A DNA stretch of 47,368 nt from the NCBI GenBank assembly GCA_012840535.1, contig DULF01000047.1, positions 1-47,368 of the forward strand, given 5' to 3'. Each line of letters begins with the position of its first letter. Within the stretch, counting starts at the first letter, position 1. Made by a program: the position numbers and the translations under genes. Below, one piece after another: positions 18,138 to 26,901 of this stretch. This DNA is from Clostridiaceae bacterium. GTDB taxonomy: Bacteria; Bacillota; Clostridia; Acetivibrionales; DUMB01. The notes beneath the pieces are model-generated. The model was not told where the DNA came from, ran no database searches, and saw nothing but the letters and a program-made list of their open reading frames with translations.

Positions 18138-20579
18138 TTAATGTTTCGCTTTCACTTTAAATGCCAGCTTATCTTCTTCGAGATCTATAAACACCTCATC
18201 CCCTGTTTTGATCTTTCCTTCAAGCATTTCTTCCGCCAACCTGTCTTCTATCATGCTCTGGATTGACCTTCTAAGAGGTCTTGCGCCATATACCGGATCA
18301 AATCCTTTTTTGGCAAGGAAAGCTTTCGCGCTGTCCGATACATCAAGTGTTATATTATTCTGTTTCAGCCTTTTGGCAAGGTCATTTATCATGAGCCCTA
18401 CAATTTCTTTTATGTGCCCCTCTTCCAGTGGATGGAATACAATAATTTCATCAATTCTGTTCAGGAATTCCGGACGGAATGTTTTTTTCAATTCACTCAT
18501 GACATTATTCTTCATTTCTTCATAAGTCTTTGCTTTTCCATCCCCTCCGGCAGCAAATCCAACGCGTTTTGGCTCAGTTATCAGCCTTGCGCCGACATTT
18601 GACGTCATGATTATTACAGTATTCCTGAAATCCACCACTCTGCCCTGGGAGTCTGTCAGTCTTCCATCCTCCAATATTTGGAGGAGTATGTTGAATACCT
18701 CAGGATGCGCTTTTTCAATTTCATCAAACAGAACTATTGAGTACGGCTTTCTCCTTACTTTTTCAGTAAGCTGTCCGCCTTCCTCATACCCCACATATCC
18801 CGGAGGCGAACCTATAAGTCTTGAAACACTGAATTTTTCCATATATTCTGACATATCAATTCTTACCATTGCGTTCTCATCCCCAAAAAGGGCTTCAGCA
18901 AGGGCTTTGCTAAGCTCAGTCTTGCCTACGCCTGTAGGTCCGAGGAATATAAACGATCCAACAGGCCTTTTTGGGTCCTTTAAGCCTACTCTTCCCCTTC
19001 TTATTGCCCTGGCAACCGCTTTTACCGCTTCATCCTGTCCAATAACCCTTTGATGAAGGGTTTCCTCCATCTTCACTAGCCTTTCTGATTCTTCCTCGGT
19101 AAGCCTTTTTACCGGAATACCTGTCCAGCTGGACACAATCTCGGCAATTTCTTCTTCCGTAACAATGTCTGTCCTGGTCTGGTTCTTTTGCTGCCAATCA
19201 TTTTTAACCTTTTCCAGTTCACTCCTGATACTTTGTTCCTGATCCCTTATTTTTGCGGCCTTTTCAAATTCCTGGCACCTTATGGCTTCCTCTTTTTCCT
19301 TACTAAGCCTTTCAACCTCTTCCTCAAGCTCCTTTAACCTGGGAGGCGCCGTAAATGCCATAAGCCTTACTTTCGAAGCTGCTTCGTCAATCAGGTCAAT
19401 TGCTTTGTCAGGCAGGAACCTGTCAGTGATATACCTGTCTGACAACTTAACGGCAGCTTCAAGGGCTCCATCCGTGATTTTAACGCTATGATGCGCTTCG
19501 TATTTATCCCGTACACCCTTTAATATCTCAATAGCTTCCTCTACTGTCGGTTCCCCTACCGTTATAGGCTGGAACCTTCTCTCAAGAGCTGCATCCTTTT
19601 CTACGTGCTTCCTGTATTCGTCAAGTGTCGTTGCGCCTATAACCTGTATTTCTCCTCTTGCCAGCGAAGGTTTCAGGATATTTGAAGCATCAATTGCACC
19701 CTCGGCCGCTCCCGCTCCGATTATAGTGTGCATCTCGTCGATGAAGAGAATTACATTTCCAGCTTTTCGTATTTCATCGAGAGCCTTTTTTAACCGCTCC
19801 TCAAATTCCCCTCTGTATTTTGCTCCTGCAACCATGGATGAAAGATCAAGGGTAACCACGCGCTTATCCTTCAATATTTCAGGCACATTTCCTTCAACAA
19901 TTTTCTGTGCCAGGCCTTCAGCTATGGCAGTCTTGCCGACACCCGGCTCTCCGATCAGGCACGGATTATTTTTTGTCCTTCTGCTCAATATCTGGATCAC
20001 GCGTTCAATTTCCTTGTCCCTGCCTATAACCGGATCAATTTTACCTTCCCGGGCCATTTCCGTCAAATCCCTCCCAAACTGGTTCAGAGTGGGAGTATTT
20101 GAACTATGCCTGCTGCTTCTGGACTCTCCGGTAGTACCCGGCGCTTCCTCATTCAGGATACGGATAATCTCTCCCAGAAGCTTTTGTACGTCAACTCCGA
20201 TATCCAATAGTATTCTGACAGCAACGCTTTCGCCTTCCCGCATAATACCTAGCAGGAGATGCTCCGTACCAATATAACTATGTCCCATTCTTCTTGCTTC
20301 TCTGAAACTCAATTCCAAAACCCTTTTTGTCCTCGGAGTAAAGCCCAGCGGCTGTTGCCCTGTTGCTTCACCTCTTCCAATGAGTTCATCTATTTCCTTC
20401 AATATTTTTTCCTGAGTCACTCCTTGCCCCTGCAAAACACGTGCAGCAATGCCTGATCCTTCTCTCACCAATCCAAGGAGAAGATGCTCGGTTCCTACGT
20501 AGTTATGTCCAAGCTGCATTGCGCTTTCCTGTGCAAGAGTTATTGCTTTTTCTGCTTTTTCAGTAAAACGGCCGTACAT
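18138..20579 (-). CDS. clpC: ATP-dependent Clp protease ATPase subunit ClpC
   Basis: 813 aa, full length. Two Clp N repeats (1-145), first AAA+ module with Walker A GEPGVGKTA, a UVR-containing middle domain near 420-460, second AAA+ module with GPTGVGKTE and the C-terminal D2-small domain. ClpC unfolds substrates, including proteins tagged with phospho-arginine by McsB, and feeds them to ClpP. AAGGAG precedes the ATG. It is the last gene of the ctsR operon, separated from mcsB by a 286-bp gap that holds hairpin repeats, which may alter its expression relative to mcsAB. Confidence 0.97.
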   Translation of the reverse strand: MYGRFTEKAEKAITLAQESAMQLGHNYVGTEHLLLGLVREGSGIAARVLQGQGVTQEKILKEIDELIGRGEATGQQPLGFTPRTKRVLELSFREARRMGHSYIGTEHLLLGIMREGESVAVRILLDIGVDVQKLLGEIIRILNEEAPGTTGESRSSRHSSNTPTLNQFGRDLTEMAREGKIDPVIGRDKEIERVIQILSRRTKNNPCLIGEPGVGKTAIAEGLAQKIVEGNVPEILKDKRVVTLDLSSMVAGAKYRGEFEERLKKALDEIRKAGNVILFIDEMHTIIGAGAAEGAIDASNILKPSLARGEIQVIGATTLDEYRKHVEKDAALERRFQPITVGEPTVEEAIEILKGVRDKYEAHHSVKITDGALEAAVKLSDRYITDRFLPDKAIDLIDEAASKVRLMAFTAPPRLKELEEEVERLSKEKEEAIRCQEFEKAAKIRDQEQSIRSELEKVKNDWQQKNQTRTDIVTEEEIAEIVSSWTGIPVKRLTEEESERLVKMEETLHQRVIGQDEAVKAVARAIRRGRVGLKDPKRPVGSFIFLGPTGVGKTELSKALAEALFGDENAMVRIDMSEYMEKFSVSRLIGSPPGYVGYEEGGQLTEKVRRKPYSIVLFDEIEKAHPEVFNILLQILEDGRLTDSQGRVVDFRNTVIIMTSNVGARLITEPKRVGFAAGGDGKAKTYEEMKNNVMSELKKTFRPEFLNRIDEIIVFHPLEEGHIKEIVGLMINDLAKRLKQNNITLDVSDSAKAFLAKKGFDPVYGARPLRRSIQSMIEDRLAEEMLEGKIKTGDEVFIDLEEDKLAFKVKAKH

Positions 20580-20733
20580 TATTTATCAACTCCTTTCGTA
20601 AATTGTCTTAATTCTTTCATTCCTTCCGGCAGTTCACAGAACAGAAATCAAATTTTGACCTGCCTTGAAACTTTTTTATTTGTTCTCTCATTTCTGTTCT
20701 CCATTCTCTAGTACGACTGTCACCAATCAAGGT

Positions 20734-20870
20734 AAGGTGACCGTCCTCTCTGAGGGCTTGTCACGTTCAAGGTAAGGCGACACTCCTTTCAGATTACCGG
20801 GTATTCCTTTTACGTTAAGGAATGTCCCCTTCTGTTGTAAGGTGACAGTCCTCTTCGAGGGCTTGTCACC
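20734..20870. repeat. Cluster of small hairpin repeats between mcsB and clpC
   Basis: At least three related units occur: 20734-20764 (GGTGACCGTCCTC, then GAGGGCTTGTCAC), an inverted unit at 20799-20829 (GGGTATTCC, then GGAATGTCCCC), and 20839-20870 (GGTGACAGTCCTC, then GAGGGCTTGTCACC). A partial unit lies at 20774-20786. Each full unit can fold on itself. The last unit contains the mcsB stop codon. The same family appears at 32231-32342. Confidence 0.75.
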
Positions 20871-21897
20871 TTTTGATTAGCTCCCTTATGAGTTCTGCCC
20901 GCCTCAAATCCCTTTCTTCCGGGCTAAGAGGCTTCCCGATTGTTTTTTGCAGGTTTGCAGGTTGAGTTAAAAGCATTATTTTATCCAATGTATTCCTGTC
21001 TATAGTTTTAATTATTCCCATATCAATGCCTAATCTCACATCCGAAATCAATTTCATGCACTCTTCAGATGTCATAATACGTGCATTAGTGAAAATTCCA
21101 AGTGAACGGTAGATTTTATCTTCAAATCTATATGGATTCTGTTTGTAAAGTTCGTTCCTTATAGTTCTTTCCTGTTCAATAATTTGGGAGGCAACACTTG
21201 TTATGTTGGCAATAATTTCCTGCTCGGTTTGGCCAAGTGTTACCTGGTTTGAAATTTGGAACATATTGCCTGCTGCCTCCGTATTTTCTCCATACATGCC
21301 CCTGACTGCGATACTCAATTTACTGCATGCTTCCAGGATGTTCCTGATGTACCCCGTCATAACCAAAGCCGGCAGATGCAGCATAACAGACGCCCTGATT
21401 CCTGTCCCTATATTTGTAGGACAGCAGGTCAAATATCCGAAATCTTTGCTGAATGCATAATCAACCTTTTCTTCAAATAATTTGTCCAAATTGTTGCAAA
21501 GCTGCCATGCAGCATCTATCTGCATACCGGGATACAGGCACTGTATCCTTATATGGTCTTCCTCATTTACCATTATGCTTATTGTTTCGTCCTTACTAAT
21601 GATGGCAGCGCTTTCTATCTGGCTTTCTGCCAGATCCGGACTTATCAGGTGCTTCTCAACCAGCACCTGCCTGTCTACAGGATTCAGTTTTTGTATATCG
21701 ACGAAATAGAAGTTGTCAGCTGCAGTTGCGCTGCTTTTTATAACAATATCCTTTATCTCGGATAATAATTTCAAACTTTGTTCCCGGCTCATTCTAAATG
21801 GGAACGGATAACGCTCCAAATTACGCGCCAACCTTACCCTGCTGCTAATAACTATATCCGGCTTAAGTACATCATTATTGTTTCTATCACCGGTCAT
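20866..21897 (-). CDS. mcsB: Protein-arginine kinase McsB
   Basis: 343 aa from the ATG behind GGAGGTGGG. The track start is a TTG 19 codons upstream. The fold is that of guanidino phosphotransferases: ISSRVRLARNLERYPFP near the N-terminus, a catalytic core with the conserved Cys region CCPTNIGTGIRASVMLHLP, and GMYGENTEAAGNMFQISNQ. McsB phosphorylates arginines, marking proteins for ClpCP and inactivating CtsR. The TGA stop lies inside a hairpin repeat arm, so the reading frame may have been trimmed or ended by repeat insertion. The C-terminus ELIRELIKR looks normal. Confidence 0.96.
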   Translation of the reverse strand: MTGDRNNNDVLKPDIVISSRVRLARNLERYPFPFRMSREQSLKLLSEIKDIVIKSSATAADNFYFVDIQKLNPVDRQVLVEKHLISPDLAESQIESAAIISKDETISIMVNEEDHIRIQCLYPGMQIDAAWQLCNNLDKLFEEKVDYAFSKDFGYLTCCPTNIGTGIRASVMLHLPALVMTGYIRNILEACSKLSIAVRGMYGENTEAAGNMFQISNQVTLGQTEQEIIANITSVASQIIEQERTIRNELYKQNPYRFEDKIYRSLGIFTNARIMTSEECMKLISDVRLGIDMGIIKTIDRNTLDKIMLLTQPANLQKTIGKPLSPEERDLRRAELIRELIKR

Positions 21898-21950
21898 TTT
21901 CCCACCTCCGATTATCTGCAATTTTCCCGCAAACGCCCTGGAACTTGTTA

Positions 21951-22454
21951 TCAAATCTTCTTGTTTTCCATTTCCCTGATTTTGTCTCTTATCTCAGCCG
22001 CTTTCTCATATTCCTCATTTTGTATGGCTTTGTTCAGAGCTTCTTTCAGCTTTTCTATTTCACGGGCGGCATTTAAGTCTTTCATTAATTTCTGCGGCAC
22101 TTTGCCTACATGCTCTACATTCCCATGAAGCCTTTTTATTATTGGCTTAAGCCTTTCTCCAAAGACCTTATAGCAGTTGCCGCAACCCAGTTTCCCTGTT
22201 TTTTGGAAATCGTCATAACTCATTCCGCATACATCACACAAGCGTTCCTGCTGGACGGAATGTATATACGGCGAAGCTCCATTTATGCCTATAAATCCTG
22301 AAAAAAAGTCTCCTAAATTAAACGGGGAATCTATATGAAACTGGCTTTTCTCATTAGCACATTGTTCACATAGATATAACTCAACCTTCTTGTTATTAAC
22401 TATCTGCGTAAAATGAACATTCGCAATTCTTTTTTGGCAGTGCTGGCATAGCAT
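21951..22454 (-). CDS. mcsA: Protein-arginine kinase activator McsA
   Basis: 167 aa from MLCQHCQKR, preceded by AAAGGGTGAGA. This matches the usual McsA N-terminus. The track start seven codons earlier (overlapping the ctsR stop as TAATG) is possible by coupling. Zinc-binding pairs CQHC, CEQC, CDVC and CGNC are visible, and a C-terminal UVR motif occupies about 130-165. McsA activates McsB and helps it engage ClpC. Confidence 0.93.
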   Translation of the reverse strand: MLCQHCQKRIANVHFTQIVNNKKVELYLCEQCANEKSQFHIDSPFNLGDFFSGFIGINGASPYIHSVQQERLCDVCGMSYDDFQKTGKLGCGNCYKVFGERLKPIIKRLHGNVEHVGKVPQKLMKDLNAAREIEKLKEALNKAIQNEEYEKAAEIRDKIREMENKKI

Positions 22455-22474
22455 TTTTCTCACCCTTTCATTCA

Positions 22475-22933
22475 TTAAACCAACAAGCTCATTAACATGT
22501 TCTTAAGCAAATCTGCGCGCAACTCATCCCGTTTAGGAAGAGGAACCGCACCTAAAATTTTATCGCTTATAGCTGCTTTTAAAAGCAGTCCTTCCCTTTT
22601 TGAAATAACTTCATAATCGATAAAATTGTTAATAAACACCTCTGCAGACTGCTGGGATATACTGTCCCCCATGGATGTTATTGTATGCATAAGATAATTT
22701 TCCGGCCGATTTATTTTTGCTCTTTTTATCTTAATATACCCTCCGCCACCTCTTCTGCTTTCGACATAATAGCCTTTGTCTATTGTAAATCTCGTATCAA
22801 TCACATAGTTTATTTGAGATGGCACACAATTGAACTGGTTAGCTAGCTCATTTCTTTGTATCTCTATTGTACCGTCCATAGCATCAATCATTTCCTTAAT
22901 AAAAGCTTCAATAATATCGCTCAATCTTGCCAA
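22475..22933 (-). CDS. ctsR: Transcriptional repressor CtsR
   Basis: 152 aa starting at TTG (ARLSDIIEAFIKEM), 8 nt after AGAGGTG; this matches the normal CtsR length. The track start 15 codons upstream has no homology to the family. The winged helix-turn-helix includes CVPSQINYVIDTRFT and the glycine-rich wing RRGGGGYIKI. CtsR represses clp heat-shock genes and its own operon, and a perfect CtsR box overlaps its promoter region. Confidence 0.95.
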   Translation of the reverse strand: MARLSDIIEAFIKEMIDAMDGTIEIQRNELANQFNCVPSQINYVIDTRFTIDKGYYVESRRGGGGYIKIKRAKINRPENYLMHTITSMGDSISQQSAEVFINNFIDYEVISKREGLLLKAAISDKILGAVPLPKRDELRADLLKNMLMSLLV

Positions 22934-23036
22934 TCCTTCATCACCTCTCGTTAAATATAATTTTACATTATAAAGCATATTATTATCATGTCATTTTATT
23001 ATAATAAACCAGTCAAATTTAAATGTCAAAACTGAT

Positions 23037-23053
23037 TTTGACTTTCTTTGACC
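23037..23053 (-). promoter_or_regulatory. CtsR operator
   Basis: On the minus strand GGTCAAA-GAA-AGTCAAA matches the CtsR heptad repeat with 3-nt spacing exactly. It lies just downstream of the -10 box, where binding would block transcription. A looser pair (AGTCAAA and TGTCAAA, 6 nt apart, opposite strand) lies at 23011-23030. Confidence 0.92.
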
Positions 23054-23062
23054 TTCATATAT

Positions 23063-23091
23063 ATTATAGATAATATTTTTGGCAGAATCAA
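23063..23091 (-). promoter_or_regulatory. Promoter of ctsR-mcsA-mcsB-clpC
   Basis: TTGATT and TATAAT with 17-bp spacing on the minus strand, directly upstream of the CtsR box. No sigma-B-type elements were noticed. Confidence 0.85.
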
Positions 23092-23139
23092 GTAAAATTA
23101 AAAAAATTTTTTACAAAAAAAGTCATTGCAAAATAAAAT

Positions 23140-23161
23140 CCACCCTGCAATTCCAGGGTGG
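23140..23161 (-). terminator. Terminator of the DUF4349-like gene
   Basis: CCACCCTG/CAGGGTGG forms a perfect 8-bp stem with a 6-nt loop, followed on the minus strand by ATTTTATTTTG. Confidence 0.75.
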
Positions 23162-23200
23162 CGCAAATTGAATACTCCTTAAGCTTAAATCAAATACTGC

Positions 23201-24196
23201 TTACTTGTCATCATCGCCGCTTTTATCTAAAAATGTTTTCTTACCCTTTTTTACTGCTCTTTTGTATATCGCCAGCGCTAACAGCACGAACAAACCTAAC
23301 AGAATCAGCGCCGGCAGTGCCTGCACTATGAGAATCAAAAGCTCTCCGCAAAAAGTTATCACGCCTTTAAAGCTGTCCAGGAAATTTCCCAGCAACCGTT
23401 CTCCGTATGTCTTTCTTTCCGGCGGTTTTTTCCCATCATCAGGGTACTTTTCATTCATGTTGATAGTTATTGTTGACAGGTCAATCAAATCGTCAAGCTT
23501 TCTCAGAGTTACCGTAAGGCTTTCTATCTCATGTCTTATATCTGTAAGCCTGCTTTCCGTCTTAAATATTTTATCCGGGTCGTCAAGTTTCTTCAGGTAT
23601 TCCTCAAGCCTTTCCTGTTCATATCTTAATAATCTCAACCTAGACTCCACATCAAAATACTTGCTTGTTACATCTTCCACTCCTATACTCTCGTGGGTGG
23701 TAATACCTAAACCTTTTATACTGTTTAATACTTTGTCAAATTTATCCTTATCAACCCTTACTACTATTACGCCCCTTTTTATAAGCTTCATTTCTGAGTC
23801 AATATATATTTTCTCAGTGTTGATACTTGACTCCTGGATAAAGCCTATTCCCAGCAATATGCTGTTTAATTTGCTATAAGCCTCATCGAAGTTTTCCACT
23901 TCAATTGTAACATTTGCCTTACGGATTATTTTCCTTTCAGCAAGAATAGCGTTTAATGCCGACTCAACTCCCGTTCCTGAGCTTGTAATTGCAGTGGAGC
24001 CGTCACCGGAATTTTCCGCTTCCACAGCCTCCGCTACAGCTTGTGACTCAAAATCCAACTGTGCGCTCTGCGTCGAAGCCGCCATCTCTTTTGCCGGAGC
24101 CACTGAACTGTCACTTTTAGAACGGGAACTGCAAGCTGTAAAAACTGAGATAAGAAGCAACGCCACAGCCAGAATGCATAAAACCCGTTTTCCCAT
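23201..24196 (-). CDS. DUF4349-like lipoprotein with C-terminal membrane helix
   Basis: 331 aa from MGKRVLC, behind AGGAGGG; the track start ten codons earlier lacks a ribosome site. The N-terminal signal peptide ends in VFTAC, a plausible lipobox. A Ser/Ala-rich stretch follows, then an extracytoplasmic domain (about 80-255) with a coiled-coil-like helical middle (SRLRLLRYEQERLEEYLKKL), and a helix near 280-305 with a basic tail. This layout fits the DUF4349 family, whose role is unknown. It has its own terminator and no functional partner nearby. Confidence 0.8.
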   Translation of the reverse strand: MGKRVLCILAVALLLISVFTACSSRSKSDSSVAPAKEMAASTQSAQLDFESQAVAEAVEAENSGDGSTAITSSGTGVESALNAILAERKIIRKANVTIEVENFDEAYSKLNSILLGIGFIQESSINTEKIYIDSEMKLIKRGVIVVRVDKDKFDKVLNSIKGLGITTHESIGVEDVTSKYFDVESRLRLLRYEQERLEEYLKKLDDPDKIFKTESRLTDIRHEIESLTVTLRKLDDLIDLSTITINMNEKYPDDGKKPPERKTYGERLLGNFLDSFKGVITFCGELLILIVQALPALILLGLFVLLALAIYKRAVKKGKKTFLDKSGDDDK

Positions 24197-24317
24197 TTTG
24201 ACCCTCCTTTTTTTATGTCTTATCATATATATGTACCCTGTCAGAATTCTATTATTTGAGACGAATTCCGAAACTATATAGTTCCGGTGTCATCCATTGA
24301 AATTTGTGAATATTATA

Positions 24318-24348
24318 AAAGGGATACCATAAACCAGTATCCCTTTTT
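24318..24348 (-). terminator. Terminator of the EF-G-like gene
   Basis: AAAGGGATAC/GTATCCCTTT (10 bp) with a 9-nt loop, followed on the minus strand by a short T-rich tail. Confidence 0.75.
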
Positions 24349-24361
24349 GTATGACAATTGG

Positions 24362-26452
24362 TTATTCGTCTTCAGCCTCGTCAGCCATTTCTTTCTTAGC
24401 TTCTTCTATTATCTTCTGGGCAATGTTTGCAGGCACTTCTTCGTATCTTTCAAACCACATCTTGAAGTACCCTCTGCCTTGGGTCATTGACCTCAAGTCA
24501 GTAGCGTATTTGAACATCTCAGCCTGCGGCACTTCTGCAACAACCTGCTGCAAACCGTTTTCCTGAGGGTTCATTCCAAGTATTCTTCCTCTGCGCTTGT
24601 TAAGATCGCCTATAATATCGCCCATGTAGTAGTCAGGTATATAAACCTCAACATGATATATTGGCTCAAGCAGGACAGGTGAAGCGTCCGGAAGCCCTTT
24701 CTTGTAAGCCAGGCGGGCTGCTATTTTGAATGCCATTTCCGATGAATCGACAGGATGGAATGAACCGTCTACAAGCGTAGCCTTCAGATTAACTACGGGA
24801 TAGCCTGCAAGCACGCCGTGCTGTATTGCTTCACGAAGTCCCTTTTCAACAGCAGGGAAATACTGCTTAGGTACGGCTCCGCCGAATATCTTTTCTTCAA
24901 AGGTCAGGTCTTCTGTTTCGCCGGGTTCAAATTCAATCCATACATGGCCGTACTGACCGTGTCCGCCGGTCTGTTTCTTGTGTTTGCCCTCCACCTTGAC
25001 TTTCTTTCTTATAGTCTCTCTGTACGGAACTTTGGGATCAACAAGGTTGACCGAAACTCCGAACTTGGATTTGAGCTTGCTTACTATGACATCAAGGTGC
25101 TGCTCTCCGATACCTGAAATGAGAACTTGTCGTGTTTCAGTATTTGTGGCTACCTTGAATGTAGGATCTTCATCCTGCAGTCTCTGTAACCCATAGCTGA
25201 TTTTTTCTTCATCACCCTTTGCCTTCGGTTCAACGGCAAGTGATATGGCAGGTTCAGGAAATTCTATCTTATCAAGCACAACTGGTTTTGATTGATCACA
25301 AAGAGTGTCATTTGTGCTTGTAAATTGCAATTTGGCAACGGCGCCTATATCACCTGCAATCAATTTATCTACAGGGATCTGCTTCTTTCCCCTCATCATG
25401 AATACCTGAGATATTTTTTCAGTTTTTTCAGATGTGGTATTGTATACAACCGAATCTGATTTTAACGTTCCGGAATAAACCCTAAACAGCGAAATCCTTC
25501 CGACAAACGGGTCGGCAATTGTCTTGAAAACAATAGCTGATAAAGATTCGTCGGGCGTAACTTTTAATTCAACAACTTCTTCACTACCAGGTTTTGTTGC
25601 TTTTACAACAGGATTATGGTCAGGAGCCGGCATATACTCTATTATTGCATCCATAAGCAATTGAACGCCTGCATTGTTTATGGCAGAACCACAGAAAACA
25701 GGCACTATTGAGCCGTCAGCAACACCAATCCTCAATCCCTTGTTAATTTCTTCAGGAGTAAAATCTTCGCCTTCAAAGAATTTCTCCATCAATTCCTCGT
25801 CAGTTTCGGCAACCGCTTCTTTAAGTTTTTCTCTAAGTTCATCCACTTTATCATTTAAATCGGCAGGAATGCTTATTTCAACAAGCTTATCCTTTTCAAA
25901 CTTTTTTGCTTTCATATTGATTACATCAACGATACCGACAAATTTCTCATTTTCAATAATAGGAATCTGGAAAGCAATGACTCCGTTTCCGAAAGTACTT
26001 ACCAGGCTGTCAAACACCTCAAAAAAGTTCGCATGTTCTTCATCCATTTTACTTACAAAAAACATTTTTGGAATATTTTCCTCTTTCGCATATGCCCACG
26101 ATTTTTCAGTACCTACCGCTATACCGCCTTTTGCCGGTACAAGTATGATTGCTCCGTCTGCAACCCTTATACCCTGTTTAACTTCGCCTACAAAATCAAA
26201 ATACCCAGGAGTGTCAATCACGTTAATCTTATGATCTTTCCATTCACATGGCGCAATTGATGTATTGATTGAAATTTTTCTTTTAATCTCCTCAGGGTCA
26301 TAATCTGTGGTGGTAGTGCCGTCCACTACCTTCCCAAACCTGTCCAGGACTCCGGTATTAAACAGCATTGCTTCCGCCAGTGTCGTCTTGCCCGCCCCTC
26401 CATGAGACAATAAACAGACGTTTCTGAGCTTTTTCACAGTGTAGTCTTTCAT
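24362..26452 (-). CDS. Elongation factor G-like GTPase (FusA paralogue)
   Basis: 696 aa. The GTPase domain has G1 SHGGAGKTTL, G3 DTPGYFDF and G4 SKMD, where canonical EF-G has NKMD. Domains II to V follow, including the RGRILGMNP segment near the C-terminus. The divergent N-terminus and the isolated location, away from rpsL-rpsG-tuf, place it in the EF-G-like group rather than the main translocase. Those proteins may act in ribosome recycling or stress translation; the role here is unknown. GGGGGAA precedes the ATG. The 449-bp gap upstream is very AT-rich and shows only the aroF promoter. Confidence 0.9.
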   Translation of the reverse strand: MKDYTVKKLRNVCLLSHGGAGKTTLAEAMLFNTGVLDRFGKVVDGTTTTDYDPEEIKRKISINTSIAPCEWKDHKINVIDTPGYFDFVGEVKQGIRVADGAIILVPAKGGIAVGTEKSWAYAKEENIPKMFFVSKMDEEHANFFEVFDSLVSTFGNGVIAFQIPIIENEKFVGIVDVINMKAKKFEKDKLVEISIPADLNDKVDELREKLKEAVAETDEELMEKFFEGEDFTPEEINKGLRIGVADGSIVPVFCGSAINNAGVQLLMDAIIEYMPAPDHNPVVKATKPGSEEVVELKVTPDESLSAIVFKTIADPFVGRISLFRVYSGTLKSDSVVYNTTSEKTEKISQVFMMRGKKQIPVDKLIAGDIGAVAKLQFTSTNDTLCDQSKPVVLDKIEFPEPAISLAVEPKAKGDEEKISYGLQRLQDEDPTFKVATNTETRQVLISGIGEQHLDVIVSKLKSKFGVSVNLVDPKVPYRETIRKKVKVEGKHKKQTGGHGQYGHVWIEFEPGETEDLTFEEKIFGGAVPKQYFPAVEKGLREAIQHGVLAGYPVVNLKATLVDGSFHPVDSSEMAFKIAARLAYKKGLPDASPVLLEPIYHVEVYIPDYYMGDIIGDLNKRRGRILGMNPQENGLQQVVAEVPQAEMFKYATDLRSMTQGRGYFKMWFERYEEVPANIAQKIIEEAKKEMADEAEDE

Positions 26453-26750
26453 AAAAATTCCCCCTTGTGTTTAGTAATTGTGCGTATTAATTGAAGCTTT
26501 CATTATTTGCTCCGGTAATTATAATACCTAAAAAGCAGGAATATAATTCATAAATTGTATAATTTATGAGTAAAATTAATAATTAGCTAACTCAACTATA
26601 AATTATTCTATGTTTTTTGCATTTTTCCTTTTATTTATCTCAAAATTAATTTTTTTATGTGATACTACGATATTATATCATATATTAAGTATATTTGTGG
26701 AATACAAAATAAAGAAATTTTTCCCCAAAAGTATATTGGGACCGTAAAAC

Positions 26751-26779
26751 TTGACATTTAAACATTATCATTGTAAATT
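26751..26779 (+). promoter_or_regulatory. Promoter of aroF-tyrA-aroA
   Basis: TTGACA followed after 17 bp by TAAATT. A leader of about 115 nt follows, with a weak AGCCT/AGGCT hairpin. I found no T-box core or leader peptide. Confidence 0.6.
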
Positions 26780-26901
26780 CAATATGTAGCAAGTTGAGTA
26801 TTATAGCACGGTAGGACGGTAATAATAATAAGTTTTAAAGCCTACAACTATTAACAGGCTGAAGAAAGTTTTGCAGCACATGTAGAAAGGAAGGATTATA
26901 T

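Noticed and set aside
26780-26901. T-box or other riboswitch in the aroF leader
   Set aside because: No T-box core sequence, specifier loop or terminator hairpin was found; only a weak 5-bp stem is present.
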